Notes: generated by a model not told the origin, from the letters alone. 64,000 nt of DNA from Halovulum dunhuangense (GCF_013093415.1 NZ_JABFBC010000001.1:1364001-1428000), one strand, 5' to 3'; counted from the first letter of the stretch, positions 53,994 to 62,679 are shown. Numbers and translations are program-made.

Positions 53994-55109
53994 ATGAAAA
54001 TCAAGGACATCCGCGCCAGCCTGCATGGCTTCTCGATCGAGATCCCGCTGCTCGAGGGCCGTGTGCAGGGCTACGGCCGCGAAGAGCAGACCGTTTTCGT
54101 GTTCTGCGAGGTGGAAACCGACGAAGGCATCGTCGGCTATGGCCTGACCGGGCATTTCCTGGCCCGCGCGGTGATCGAGGCGCTGCACAAGCATGTGCTT
54201 CCCGCCGTGCGCGACATGGATGTGCGCGACACCGAGGCGATCCACCAGAAGACCTGGAAGAAGCTGAACCCGCGCGCGATGACCGGCACGGTCTCGATGG
54301 CGCTGTCCTGCCTCGACATGGCGCTGTGGGACATCATGGGCAAGGCCGAGGGCCGTACGGTCGCGCAGCTTCTGGGCGGCGCGCGCACCAAGGTGCCCGC
54401 CTACTGCACCTTCGGCTTCCCGCAGTATGACCGCGACCAGTTGGCCGAAGCGGCGAAGCTGCATGTCGCCAACGGCTTCACCGCGCTGAAATCCGTGGTC
54501 GCGGTGGACAAGGGCGGCTGGCGCGAGGATGCGCGCCGCGTCAAGGCGATCCGCGACGCGGTGGGTGACGACATCGACCTGATGATCGACGCCAACTACC
54601 TGTTCAACCCGGTCGAGGCGAAATACCTCTGCCGCGAGATCGAGGACTGCCGCATCACCTGGTTCGAGGAACCCTTGCAGCAGAACGACGCCCGCGCCCT
54701 GGCCGATCTGCGCCGCGGCACCCGCATCCCGCTGGCCGCCGGCCAGATGGAAGGGCATCGCTGGCGCCTGCGCGAGTTCGTCGAGCACCAGGCGATCGAC
54801 ATTCTCCAGCCGAACGTGACCTATTGCGGCGGCTATACCGAGGCGCGGAAGGTCGCGCACCTGGCGCAGATCTACAACATGCCCATCGCCAATGGCGGCG
54901 GATGGCCGCTGTTCAACATGCACCTGCTGGCAGGCATGATGAACGGCTGGATCGTCGAATGGCATCTCGGCATGGTCGCGGTGGGCGAGACGATGTTCAC
55001 CGACGCGCCGAAGCCCAAGGACGGCTTCATCGAGATCCCCGACCGCCCCGGTCTTGGCCTGACGCTGGATCGCGACGCCTATAACGAAACCCGCATAGCC
55101 CTGGACTGA
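53994..55109 (+). CDS. Mandelate racemase/muconate lactonizing enzyme (enolase superfamily) protein
   Basis: A 371-residue enolase-superfamily protein (capping domain ~1-130, TIM barrel ~135-340). Metal ligands: Asp199 (MIDAN) and Glu225 (WFEEP); the third is unusual, AAGQMEGH instead of a GEN-type Glu, with Glu253 as the possible ligand. Strand 2 has one Lys (LKSV, Lys166) instead of KxK, and the barrel position where many dehydratases have His reads ANGGGWP. It probably acts on an acid sugar or hydroxy acid, but the catalytic pair is non-standard. ATG 53994 follows AGAGG; the neighbour tarD begins 4 nt after the stop. Confidence 0.85.
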   Translation: MKIKDIRASLHGFSIEIPLLEGRVQGYGREEQTVFVFCEVETDEGIVGYGLTGHFLARAVIEALHKHVLPAVRDMDVRDTEAIHQKTWKKLNPRAMTGTVSMALSCLDMALWDIMGKAEGRTVAQLLGGARTKVPAYCTFGFPQYDRDQLAEAAKLHVANGFTALKSVVAVDKGGWREDARRVKAIRDAVGDDIDLMIDANYLFNPVEAKYLCREIEDCRITWFEEPLQQNDARALADLRRGTRIPLAAGQMEGHRWRLREFVEHQAIDILQPNVTYCGGYTEARKVAHLAQIYNMPIANGGGWPLFNMHLLAGMMNGWIVEWHLGMVAVGETMFTDAPKPKDGFIEIPDRPGLGLTLDRDAYNETRIALD

Positions 55110-55113
55110 CACA

Positions 55114-56283
55114 ATGCGCATCACCGAAATCCGCGAAGCGGTCGTCCCGATCTCCTCTCCGATCCGCAACGCCTATATCGACTTCTCCAAGATGACGGCG
55201 AGCGTGGTGGCCGTTGTCACCGACGTGATCCGCGACGGAAAGCCGGTCGTCGGCTACGGCTTCAACTCGAATGGCCGCTACGCCGCCTCTGGCCTGCTGA
55301 ACGAGCGCTTCCTGCCCCGCCTGCGCGAGGCGGCGCCCGACAGCCTGATCAACGATGCGGGCGACAACCTGGATCCGCGCAAGGTCTGGGCCACGCTGAT
55401 GAGCAACGAGAAGCCCGGCGGTCACGGCGAGCGGTCGGTTGCCGTCGGCGTGATCGACATGGCGGTCTGGGACGCGGTCGCCAAGATCGCGGGTGTGCCG
55501 CTCTATCGCTACCTTGCCGATACCGAGGGCGACGGCACGGTGGACGACAGCGTCTTCGTCTACGCGGCGGGCGGCTACTACTACCCCGGCAAGGACGACA
55601 CGCAGCTTCAGGAAGAGATGCGGCGCTATCGCGACATGGGGTATGAAGTCGTCAAGATGAAGATCGGCGGCGCCTCGCTCGACGAGGATATCCGCCGGAT
55701 CGAGGCCGTGCTGGAGGTGGTGGGCGACGGGAAATACCTGGCCGTCGACGCCAATGGCCGCTTCGACCTGGATACCGCCATCGCCTATGCCAAGGCGCTC
55801 TCGCCCTACAAGCTGTTCTGGTACGAAGAGGCGGGCGACCCGCTCGACTATGCGCTCCAGGCAGAGCTTGCCAAGCATTACGACGGGCCCATGGCCACCG
55901 GTGAGAACCTGTTCAGCCACCAGGACGCGCGCAACCTGCTGCGCCATGGCGGCATGCGCCCCGACCGGGACTGGCTCCAGTTCGACTGTGCGCTGTCCTA
56001 CGGGCTGGTGGAATACCTGCGCACGCTGGCGATCCTGCCGGAATGCGGGTTCTCAACCCGGAACGTGATCCCGCATGGCGGGCACCAGCTGTCGCTGAAC
56101 ATCGCCGCCGGCCTGAAGCTGGGCGGCAACGAGAGTTACCCCGAGGTATTCGCACCCTTCGGCGGCTTTGCCGACGACACGCGGGTGGAGGCCGGCCGCG
56201 TCGGCCTGCCGGATGCGCCGGGGATCGGGTTTGAGAAGAAGCAGGGCCTCATCGAATGCATGAGGAAGGCAACAAGCACCTGA
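55114..56283 (+). CDS. tarD: D(-)-tartrate dehydratase
   Basis: A 389-residue enolase-superfamily enzyme that very closely matches the characterised Bradyrhizobium D-tartrate dehydratase throughout (ISSPIRNAYIDF, VVGYGFNSNGRY, GERSVAVGVIDMAVWDAVAKIAG, VFVYAAGGYYYPGK, RDWLQFDCALSYG). Catalytic residues are conserved: Lys181/Lys183 in VVKMKIGG, metal ligands Asp212 (VDANG), Glu238 (YEE), Glu264 (TGEN), and His321 (IPHGGHQ). It dehydrates D-tartrate to oxaloacetate. Transcribed with the preceding paralogous gene and ended by a terminator. Confidence 0.93.
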   Translation: MRITEIREAVVPISSPIRNAYIDFSKMTASVVAVVTDVIRDGKPVVGYGFNSNGRYAASGLLNERFLPRLREAAPDSLINDAGDNLDPRKVWATLMSNEKPGGHGERSVAVGVIDMAVWDAVAKIAGVPLYRYLADTEGDGTVDDSVFVYAAGGYYYPGKDDTQLQEEMRRYRDMGYEVVKMKIGGASLDEDIRRIEAVLEVVGDGKYLAVDANGRFDLDTAIAYAKALSPYKLFWYEEAGDPLDYALQAELAKHYDGPMATGENLFSHQDARNLLRHGGMRPDRDWLQFDCALSYGLVEYLRTLAILPECGFSTRNVIPHGGHQLSLNIAAGLKLGGNESYPEVFAPFGGFADDTRVEAGRVGLPDAPGIGFEKKQGLIECMRKATST

Positions 56284-56292
56284 CGAGCAGTG

Positions 56293-56320
56293 AGGCCCCT
56301 CGCTCGGCAGCCGGGGGCCT
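56293..56320 (+). terminator. Weak hairpin after tarD
   Basis: AGGCCCC (56293-56299) and GGGGCCT (56314-56320) pair around a 14-nt loop that is partly self-complementary. It lies 10 nt after the tarD stop and precedes the stronger terminator. Confidence 0.4.
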
Positions 56321-56334
56321 GCAAAAAGAATACT

Positions 56335-56358
56335 GGGGCGGCTCTGCCGCCCCTTTTT
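56335..56358 (+). terminator. Rho-independent terminator of the tarD transcript
   Basis: A perfect 8-bp GGGGCGGC / GCCGCCCC stem (56335-56342, 56346-56353), a 3-nt loop and a five-T run. It ends plus-strand transcription just before the convergent small gene at 56365. Confidence 0.85.
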
Positions 56359-56364
56359 CGTGGC

Positions 56365-56751
56365 TCACAGAAGCGGGCGAAGATCCTTCGAGACAAGCCC
56401 GGAAATCCGCCGCATGCCAAGCGCATCGCGAAGCTGCGCCAGGCTGCGCAACCCGTCGATGACGGCGAAGAATTCGTCCAGATCACTTGCGCCCGGCACA
56501 TCGGCGCGGGTGCGGAACAGGAAGCGACGTTCGGACAGGCTGGGCGGCATACCCAGCGCCAGGGGCCAGAGGGCGAAGTTCAGGTAGCGATCCTCGGGCG
56601 CCCATTGCGAGTGCTGGAGATTGAGAAGCTGGATGAAATCCGCCGTCTGCCGTACCCAGTTCCGACCGGCCCTGCGCGTGAAGCCATGCGCCCTGGCCGC
56701 CAGGTCGAGCGCGCCTTCGTCGAGCCGCTGGAAGGGTCCGGTCGGTGCCAT
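56365..56751 (-). CDS. Small DUF4304-like protein
   Basis: A 128-residue soluble protein. The pattern AHGFTRRAGRNWVRQTADFIQLLNLQHSQWAPEDRYLNFALWPLAL resembles DUF4304 proteins (GF-R-G--W-R-----). Function unknown. It has coding character like its neighbours and a plausible C-terminal helix. It lies 49 nt after the TauE-type gene on the same strand, so it may be the last gene of the minus-strand prpD-tauE transcript. The ATG ribosome site is weak, so the exact start is uncertain. Confidence 0.6.
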   Translation of the reverse strand: MAPTGPFQRLDEGALDLAARAHGFTRRAGRNWVRQTADFIQLLNLQHSQWAPEDRYLNFALWPLALGMPPSLSERRFLFRTRADVPGASDLDEFFAVIDGLRSLAQLRDALGMRRISGLVSKDLRPLL

Positions 56752-56800
56752 GACGCAAGCCTAGGGCAGGGGCGCCGAAGCGGCAATCCTGCCTGCTGCC

Positions 56801-57553
56801 TTACAGCGCGCGCCAGATCATCGAGCCGCCACCCACGAGGATCAGCGCCTCGACCATCAGCGTATGCACCCGGATCGAGGTGTGGCGCACGACCCAGACG
56901 CCCAGCCAGGTGCCGGGAATGGCGCAAAGTCCCATCGCCAGCGCCAGCCCCGTCATCGGCAACGTCAGCGCGTCGAGCCCGCCGTAGAAGATGATCTTGG
57001 CGATGTTCACCATCACGGCGATGGCCGCGTCGGTGGCCAGCAGCGCCGGGCCCAGATGCCCCAGCCCCATCAGGATCGGGATGATCAGCATGCCCGCGCC
57101 CACGATGATCGAGGTCAGGAATCCGAAGGCGCCCGAAACCGCGATCACCGTACCCTTGCCGGGCCTAAGCTCGCGCCCCTCCATCCAGCGGCGCAGCGGG
57201 ATCGAGGCGATCAGGATGGCCCCCAGCATGATCTGGATCGCCTCTCCCTCCAGCCGGACATAGACCAGCGCGCCCAGCGCCGAGGCGGGGATCGCGATAC
57301 CGCCGATCAGCAGCGCATGTTTCCAGACCAGCGCCTCGCGGTAGAACCAGACGCGGGTGCCGTTGTTGATGAGCATGTAGACCGACAGGATCGGCAGCAC
57401 CGCCTTGGCGCCCACGATGGGCGTGATGAACAGCGTGACCAGCATCCCGCCCCCCATGCCCGAGACGGCGCCAAGCGCCGCGGCGAGGAAGCAGACGACC
57501 ATGCCGGCGATGGCCACCGCCGGCGACAGGCTGGTCAGGACATCGGCATCCAC
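56801..57553 (-). CDS. Sulfite exporter TauE/SafE family permease
   Basis: A 250-residue, ~8-TM TauE/SafE protein with the duplicated motifs AALGAVSGMGGGMLVTLFITPIVGAKAVLPILS and GAFGFLTSIIVGAGMLIIPILMGLGHLGPALLATDAAI. The start is GTG 57553, directly abutting the TAA of paralog D (TAAGTG), so the two are coupled. Members export sulfite, sulfoacetate or other organic anions; here a product or substrate of the prpD-type enzymes is possible. Confidence 0.88.
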   Translation of the reverse strand: MDADVLTSLSPAVAIAGMVVCFLAAALGAVSGMGGGMLVTLFITPIVGAKAVLPILSVYMLINNGTRVWFYREALVWKHALLIGGIAIPASALGALVYVRLEGEAIQIMLGAILIASIPLRRWMEGRELRPGKGTVIAVSGAFGFLTSIIVGAGMLIIPILMGLGHLGPALLATDAAIAVMVNIAKIIFYGGLDALTLPMTGLALAMGLCAIPGTWLGVWVVRHTSIRVHTLMVEALILVGGGSMIWRAL

Positions 57554-58939
57554 TTACGCGCCAAGCCTCCCCAGGGGGGCGGCGTCAAAGCGGGCGTCCG
57601 CACCGAAAAGGCCGGTCGCGAACTGCTCCAGCGTCTCGGCCGCGCCCGCCTTGCGGCCGGCGAAATCCAGGTTGGCGCGCGCCTTCTTCAGGATGTCGGC
57701 CCGGCTCATCGGCTCGCGCGTGCCGCCACGCATCTGGGCCTGCCGCTCCTCGACCACACGGCCGTCCTTCAGCGCGGCCCGGACATGGCCCGTGTAGTTG
57801 CGCGGGTATTCGTTGTCGGGGTCTATGACGAAGCTGACCTTCGCGGCCAGCGCCAGCGCGCGCGGGTCGGTCACTGCCTGGTCGGTGAACTGGGCAAGCC
57901 CCGCATCGCCCCAGATCAGCCCCGCCGCCACCGTGTAGGGCGACGAGAACTTCGCCGCATAGGCGGTGGGCGGCTTGCGCTTCAGTTCCAGCGGTTCCCA
58001 CAGCCGGTGAACGGTGCCCTCGCCCACCTCGCAGGTGATGGCGACGATGTCCTCGGGGGCGATGCCCTGCTCCTTCAGGCGGACGGCGCAATCGATGAAA
58101 GGCTGGGTCATGGTCCCGCAGGCATAGGGCTTGAAGGCGACGTTGCCGGCCTCCCAGCGGGTGCCCAGCTCGTCCGTCAGCAGCGAGAAGTCGGGCGTGA
58201 TCGACGGTGCGAAGGCGGCGTAGAGCCCGTGGACCCCCTCGAACACCGTGCGCGGCCCGCGGAAGCCCGCCGCCCCCATCTGCGCGGCGCGCATTCCCGC
58301 CTGGGCGGCCCAGCCGGGATGCATGCGCTTGGTCCAGGTCCCGTCCGCGAGGTATTCGATGATGCCCGACGCCATCGACGCGGCGACGCCCAGCGTGTCG
58401 CGGATCTGCGCGGGGGTCTGGCCCATGGCGTGCGCGACACCCGCAGCCGCGCCCATGCAGCCCAGGATGGCCGTGGGGTGAAAGCCCGCCGAATGGACCG
58501 CCTTGCCCGAAACCTGTCCCAGCCGGTTGGCGATCTCGGTGCCGACGACCATCCCGCGCGCGACCGCGCCCGACGTCAGGCCCATCGCCTCGCCCGCTGC
58601 GAACAGGGCGGGGACCACGACGACGCCGGAATGGACCGGGCAGCCCTCGTAGGTGTTGTCGTAGTCCTCGCCGTGGCCGCAGGTGCCGTTGATGACGGCG
58701 GCGGCGGCGGATTCGAAGCCCTGCTCCAGCCCCCAGACCGTGCAGGCGCCGCGCTGGTCGAAGGCGCGGCGCACGGCCTGCCCGTAATCGGTGCCGAGTG
58801 CGGCCACCGTCAGCCCGACGGTATCGATCACCGTGTTCTCGGTCGCGCGGCGGGCGGCGTCGGGGATCGCGTCATCGGTCAGCCCTGCGATCCAGTCGGC
58901 AAGGATCTCGGAAACGCTGCGTCCGGTCTGGTCGGTCAT
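57554..58939 (-). CDS. MmgE/PrpD family protein (paralog D)
   Basis: A 461-residue MmgE/PrpD protein starting MTDQTGRSVSEILADWIAGL (ATG after AAAGGAT). Motifs: INGTCGHGEDYDNTYEGCPVHSGVVVVPALFA (active-site HGEDYD), GFHPTAILGCMGAAAGVAHAMG, DGTWTKRMHPGWAAQAG, and AFKPYACGTMTQPFIDCA. It is very like paralog E next door, so D and E look like a tandem duplication that has diverged. Confidence 0.9.
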   Translation of the reverse strand: MTDQTGRSVSEILADWIAGLTDDAIPDAARRATENTVIDTVGLTVAALGTDYGQAVRRAFDQRGACTVWGLEQGFESAAAAVINGTCGHGEDYDNTYEGCPVHSGVVVVPALFAAGEAMGLTSGAVARGMVVGTEIANRLGQVSGKAVHSAGFHPTAILGCMGAAAGVAHAMGQTPAQIRDTLGVAASMASGIIEYLADGTWTKRMHPGWAAQAGMRAAQMGAAGFRGPRTVFEGVHGLYAAFAPSITPDFSLLTDELGTRWEAGNVAFKPYACGTMTQPFIDCAVRLKEQGIAPEDIVAITCEVGEGTVHRLWEPLELKRKPPTAYAAKFSSPYTVAAGLIWGDAGLAQFTDQAVTDPRALALAAKVSFVIDPDNEYPRNYTGHVRAALKDGRVVEERQAQMRGGTREPMSRADILKKARANLDFAGRKAGAAETLEQFATGLFGADARFDAAPLGRLGA

Positions 58940-58970
58940 GGGTTATCCTTTCATGCGTGTGGCGGCGGTG

Positions 58971-60353
58971 TCAGTGCCGGAAGTCGGTCATGGCCGACAG
59001 GTCGGGCCGGTCGGCAAGGGTCTGACAGAAATCGAGCAGGCGTTCGGCGCGCCCCGCGTCCCAGCCGCCATGGGCGGCGTTCGAACGGAACTTGGCCAGG
59101 ATCTCGGCCTCGGGCAGCGGTTCGTGCTGGCCGCCGCGCATGTGGGGCTGGAAATATTCCAGCACCCGCCCGGACTTCAGCGTCACCCGCATGTGGCCGA
59201 TATAGTTGCGCGGATAGGGGTTCTCGGGATCGATCTCGTAGCGGATCTTGCCGGCGAGCGAGAGCAGTTTCGGGTCGAGCACCTTCGCGTCGTCGAACTG
59301 GGCAAGCCCCGCATCGCCCTCGTGAAAGCCCAGCGCCATGCAGAACGGCATGGAGAACTTGGCGGCATAGCCCGATGGCGGGCGATGCTTGGCGGCCAGC
59401 GGCTCCCACAGCCTGTGCACCAGCCCCTCGCCGGTCTTGCACAGGATGTCCTCGATCTCGTCGGCCGGGATCCCCTCGGCGCCCAATCGGCGGGCGCAGT
59501 CGATATAGGGGTGGATCATCGTCCCGCAGGCATAGGGCTTGAAGACGATGCGCCGGAAATACCAGTCCTCGCCCAGCCCCTTGCGCAGATGGCTGTAATC
59601 CGGCGTCGCGGTGGGGGCGAAGGCCTTGAAGAAGTTGTGCCCGCCCTCGAAGACGGTGCGCGGCGCAAAGAAGCCGGTGCGCGCGATCATCGCCGCGCGG
59701 TAGCCCGATTGTGCCGCCCAGCCCGGATGCAGCCGCTTCGTGTGCGCGCCGTCGGTGAGGTACTCGATGATGCCCGACGACATGGAAGCGGCCACGCCGA
59801 AGGCGGCCGCGATCCGGTCGCGGTCGAGCCCCAGCGCCACCGCGGTGCCCGCCGCGGCCCCCAGCGCGCCGATGATGCCCACCGGATGAAAACCCGCCTT
59901 GTGCATGTGCCCGGCCGCGACATGATTGATGCGGCAGACCGACTCGAGGCCCGCGACGATGCCCAGCAGCGTGCGCTCGCCGCTCAGCCCGTGCCGTTCG
60001 GCCGCCGCCAGCACCGCCGGGATCACCATGGCCCCCACGCGGATGGGGGCGCCTTCCAGCGTGTCGTCGAAATCCTCGCCATGGATCGCGACGCCGTTGA
60101 CCAGCGCGGCCCCCGCGGCATCCAACGCGCGCGCATGGCCGAGCGCCGTGCAGGGCCCGTCGCTGTCGCAGGCGTCCAGGATCTGGCCGATGTAGTCCGT
60201 GCGCCGCGCCGCAAGGCAGAGCCCTGCCGCGTCGATCAGGTCGCGGATCGCCACGTCTCGCGCGGCGTCGGGAATGTCGGACAGCTTGAGGCCGGCAAGG
60301 AAGCCCGCGAAATGCTCCGAGACGGTTTCCGCGATGGGGGCGGTTTCGGCCAT
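58971..60353 (-). CDS. MmgE/PrpD family protein (paralog E)
   Basis: A 460-residue MmgE/PrpD protein with GGGAGGA before ATG 60353. Motifs: VNGVAIHGEDFDDTLEGAPIRVGAMVIPAVLA, GFHPVGIIGALGAAAGTAVALGLD, DGAHTKRLHPGWAAQSG, and VFKPYACGTMIHPYIDCARRL. Close paralog of D (31-nt gap). It is the first gene of the prpD-prpD-tauE transcript and faces an SDR gene across a spacer with GntR-type site E. Confidence 0.9.
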   Translation of the reverse strand: MAETAPIAETVSEHFAGFLAGLKLSDIPDAARDVAIRDLIDAAGLCLAARRTDYIGQILDACDSDGPCTALGHARALDAAGAALVNGVAIHGEDFDDTLEGAPIRVGAMVIPAVLAAAERHGLSGERTLLGIVAGLESVCRINHVAAGHMHKAGFHPVGIIGALGAAAGTAVALGLDRDRIAAAFGVAASMSSGIIEYLTDGAHTKRLHPGWAAQSGYRAAMIARTGFFAPRTVFEGGHNFFKAFAPTATPDYSHLRKGLGEDWYFRRIVFKPYACGTMIHPYIDCARRLGAEGIPADEIEDILCKTGEGLVHRLWEPLAAKHRPPSGYAAKFSMPFCMALGFHEGDAGLAQFDDAKVLDPKLLSLAGKIRYEIDPENPYPRNYIGHMRVTLKSGRVLEYFQPHMRGGQHEPLPEAEILAKFRSNAAHGGWDAGRAERLLDFCQTLADRPDLSAMTDFRH

Positions 60354-60399
60354 GTTGTCCTCCCGTTATTTTTCGACGACATTTTCACCTGATGCGTCA

Positions 60400-60411
60400 A
60401 CTGTCAACAAT
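60400..60411. promoter_or_regulatory. GntR/FCD-type operator, site E (paralog E / SDR spacer)
   Basis: ACTGTCAACAAT is the exact reverse complement of site C (ATTGTTGACAGT). The surrounding 13-mer GTCAACAATTGAC is also the reverse complement of one at site D. It lies in the 129-nt divergent spacer, 47 nt from the paralog E start and 72 nt from the SDR start. Confidence 0.7.
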
Positions 60412-60482
60412 TGACGATCTTTTGTGCAGGCGTCATGGTTGGGCCATTGGCCCGCACAGACGGGATGGCAGCGGAGGGATCC

Positions 60483-61241
60483 ATGACGACGACAGGGGAA
60501 CAGGCGCTTTCGGGGCGTGTCGCAATGGTCACGGGCGCCTCGCGCCGCATAGGGCGCGCCACGGCGCTTGGGCTGGCGCGCCACGGCGCCGACGTGATCG
60601 TGACCGCGCGCAGCGCGCGCGACGAGATCGAGGCGGTGGCCGAAGAGATCCGCGCACTGGGCCGTCGTGCGCAGGTGGTGATGGGCGATGTCACCAGCGA
60701 AAGCGACGTGATCCGCATGGGCGAGGAGGCAAGATCCGCCTTCGGCCGCATCGACATCCTGGTCAACAACGCAGCCGTGCGCCGGCAGTCGCCGCTTCTC
60801 GACATGAGCCTGTCCGAATGGCGCGAGATCAATTCCGTGGTGCTTGACGGCGCCTTTCTGGTGAGCCGGTCGATCCTTCCGGTGATGATAGAGAACAGCT
60901 ACGGCGTGATCGTGAACATCGGCGGCGTGACCGGGCATATCGGCGCGAAGAACCGCGCCCATGTCTGCACCGCCAAGGCGGGTCTGGTCGGTCTGACCAA
61001 GGCGATCGCGGTGGAATTCGCGGATCGCGGCATCACGGCCAACTGCCTTGTTCCGGGCAAGATCGGCGGAGAGCGGTCAGCCACCTCCGGCGAAAGCCCC
61101 GCCATGCCCGCGGACATCCTGCTGGGCCGCGAGGGCGAGATCGACGAGGCGGCCGGCATGGTCGTGGCGCTGTGCCTGCCCGCCGCCCGGTTCATGACCG
61201 GGCAGACGGTGCATGTGTCGGGCGGGCTCTACATGCCCTGA
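60483..61241 (+). CDS. SDR family oxidoreductase lacking the catalytic tyrosine (second)
   Basis: A 252-residue SDR starting MTTTGEQALSGRVAMVTGASRRIGRATALGLA (TGxxxxIG motif; ATG 60483 after GGAGGG). It has NNAA and C-terminal MTGQTVHVSGGLYMP. In the active site, Lys165 (CTAKAGLVGL) is preceded at -4 by Val161 instead of Tyr, and the usual Ser is Gly148 (NIGGVT). Like the SDR at 44563, it is unlikely to be a standard dehydrogenase. It is convergent with paralog F, 5 nt apart. Confidence 0.85.
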   Translation: MTTTGEQALSGRVAMVTGASRRIGRATALGLARHGADVIVTARSARDEIEAVAEEIRALGRRAQVVMGDVTSESDVIRMGEEARSAFGRIDILVNNAAVRRQSPLLDMSLSEWREINSVVLDGAFLVSRSILPVMIENSYGVIVNIGGVTGHIGAKNRAHVCTAKAGLVGLTKAIAVEFADRGITANCLVPGKIGGERSATSGESPAMPADILLGREGEIDEAAGMVVALCLPAARFMTGQTVHVSGGLYMP

Positions 61242-61246
61242 TGCGT

Positions 61247-62617
61247 TCAGGCGGCCCCGTCCGTCATCAGAAGGGGCCGCAGGTCGCGCACATCCGCGAG
61301 GCGCTCGATATCCCGGACCGCCTCGATCAGGCGCCCGGTCTGGTCTGCGCCCAGCACGGGGGCGATCAGGTCGCGCGCCTTCGCCTCGACCTCCTCGGGC
61401 CGCATCGGGTTGTCGGGCGTGCCCAGCACGGCAAAGGTCCTGTGGCGCAGGTGGCGACCGTCCTTCGTGTCGATCTCGATGATGGCCTGACGCGCCGGGC
61501 GCGCCTCGGTCAGTTCGGGGCTGGGGATCGCGGTGATCTTCTCCCGCAGGTCCAGCACGCGCGGATCCTGCATCCGCCCCTTGTCGTGGGTCGAGGCGAA
61601 GCTCAGTTCGCCATCCACCAGCGCCAGCGCCAGCAGGTGCTGGAGGCACACGTCGGGCATGTCGCGATTGTCCACGATGGTCAGACGGTCGTCGGGCATG
61701 ATTGCCCGCAGCGCCACCACGTCCGCGGCCGTCAGCCCGTCGCTCGCGATCAGGGCCATGACCGAGTCAAGCGCCGCCTGTATGGGCGAGCCGACGCACC
61801 ATTTCTTGATCGAGGCGGCCATGATCTCGAAGCGGCTTCCCAGTCCGGCTGCCAGCGCCTCCGGGTCGGGGTTCTCGCCGAAGGCCGAGAGATAGGAGAA
61901 GGGGCCGGTCAGCGATCCGGTGCAGCCCGAGGCGCCCGAGGCGACGAACAGCGCCCCGAAGACGCCGTTGCGCGCGCCCATGCCACCGAAATCGAACGCC
62001 TTTTCCACATGCTCGCTGTCGCGCTGCCAATAGGCGATGCCGCTGGCCTGCTGGGTCGCGTAGGACAACAGGTGTTCGGCCTGCGCCGGGGTCAGCCCCG
62101 CCAGGGCACCGGCGGCGGCGGCGGCGCCGAAATTCGCGCCCAGGCAGTGGGTCGAATGGGTGCCGCTGCGCGGACCCGAGAACCCCAGCGCGATGGTGGC
62201 GCGCGCCCCGATGTCGTAGCCGCAGGCGACGGCGCGCAGAAGTTCCGCGCCGCTGCGCCGCCGGTGATCCGCGACCGCAAGCGCCGCAGGCACCACCGCG
62301 CAGCCCGGGTGGAAGCGTCCGCCCAGGTGCGAATCGTCGGTTTCGTCGGCATGGGCCGCCATCGCCGCCGCAAAGGCCGCGTCGATCGCGGTGGTCAGGA
62401 TCGGCGTGCCGGGGACACAGGACTGCGCGGGACCCGTCTGCCCCTGGATGAAGGCCATGGCCTTCCTTCCGGCCTTCAGCCTTGTGCCGCTGATGATCGC
62501 GGCCAGGGTGTCGAGCAGATGCAGCTGCGCCTTCTGCGCCACTTCGGGCGGCAGCGCGATCGCGGCCGCGGATGCGACATGCGCCGCGACCTGGGCGGTG
62601 ATGGTGGTTTCGGTCAA
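61247..62617 (-). CDS. MmgE/PrpD family protein (paralog F)
   Basis: A 456-residue MmgE/PrpD protein. The start is TTG 62617 with GGAGG seven nt upstream (LTETTITAQVAAHV); an open frame continues upstream into the operator region but has no better signal. Motifs: AAMAAHADETDDSHLGGRFHPGCAVVPAALA (HADETDD), THCLGANFGAAAAAGALAGL, SEHVEKAFDFGGMGARNG, and SIKKWCVGSPIQAALDS. It is the most divergent of the six paralogs, with KKWCVGSP in place of KPYACG, and faces the second TTT system. Confidence 0.88.
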   Translation of the reverse strand: MTETTITAQVAAHVASAAAIALPPEVAQKAQLHLLDTLAAIISGTRLKAGRKAMAFIQGQTGPAQSCVPGTPILTTAIDAAFAAAMAAHADETDDSHLGGRFHPGCAVVPAALAVADHRRRSGAELLRAVACGYDIGARATIALGFSGPRSGTHSTHCLGANFGAAAAAGALAGLTPAQAEHLLSYATQQASGIAYWQRDSEHVEKAFDFGGMGARNGVFGALFVASGASGCTGSLTGPFSYLSAFGENPDPEALAAGLGSRFEIMAASIKKWCVGSPIQAALDSVMALIASDGLTAADVVALRAIMPDDRLTIVDNRDMPDVCLQHLLALALVDGELSFASTHDKGRMQDPRVLDLREKITAIPSPELTEARPARQAIIEIDTKDGRHLRHRTFAVLGTPDNPMRPEEVEAKARDLIAPVLGADQTGRLIEAVRDIERLADVRDLRPLLMTDGAA

Positions 62618-62679
62618 TCTGTCCTCCGGCACGAATTCTGACGATCGTTTTGCGTTCCGGCAGTCTCCGAAAATTGTCG

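Noticed and set aside
53994-55109. Calling this gene mandelate racemase or galactonate dehydratase
   Set aside because: The catalytic Lys pair, third metal ligand and His do not match those enzymes, so only the superfamily is named.
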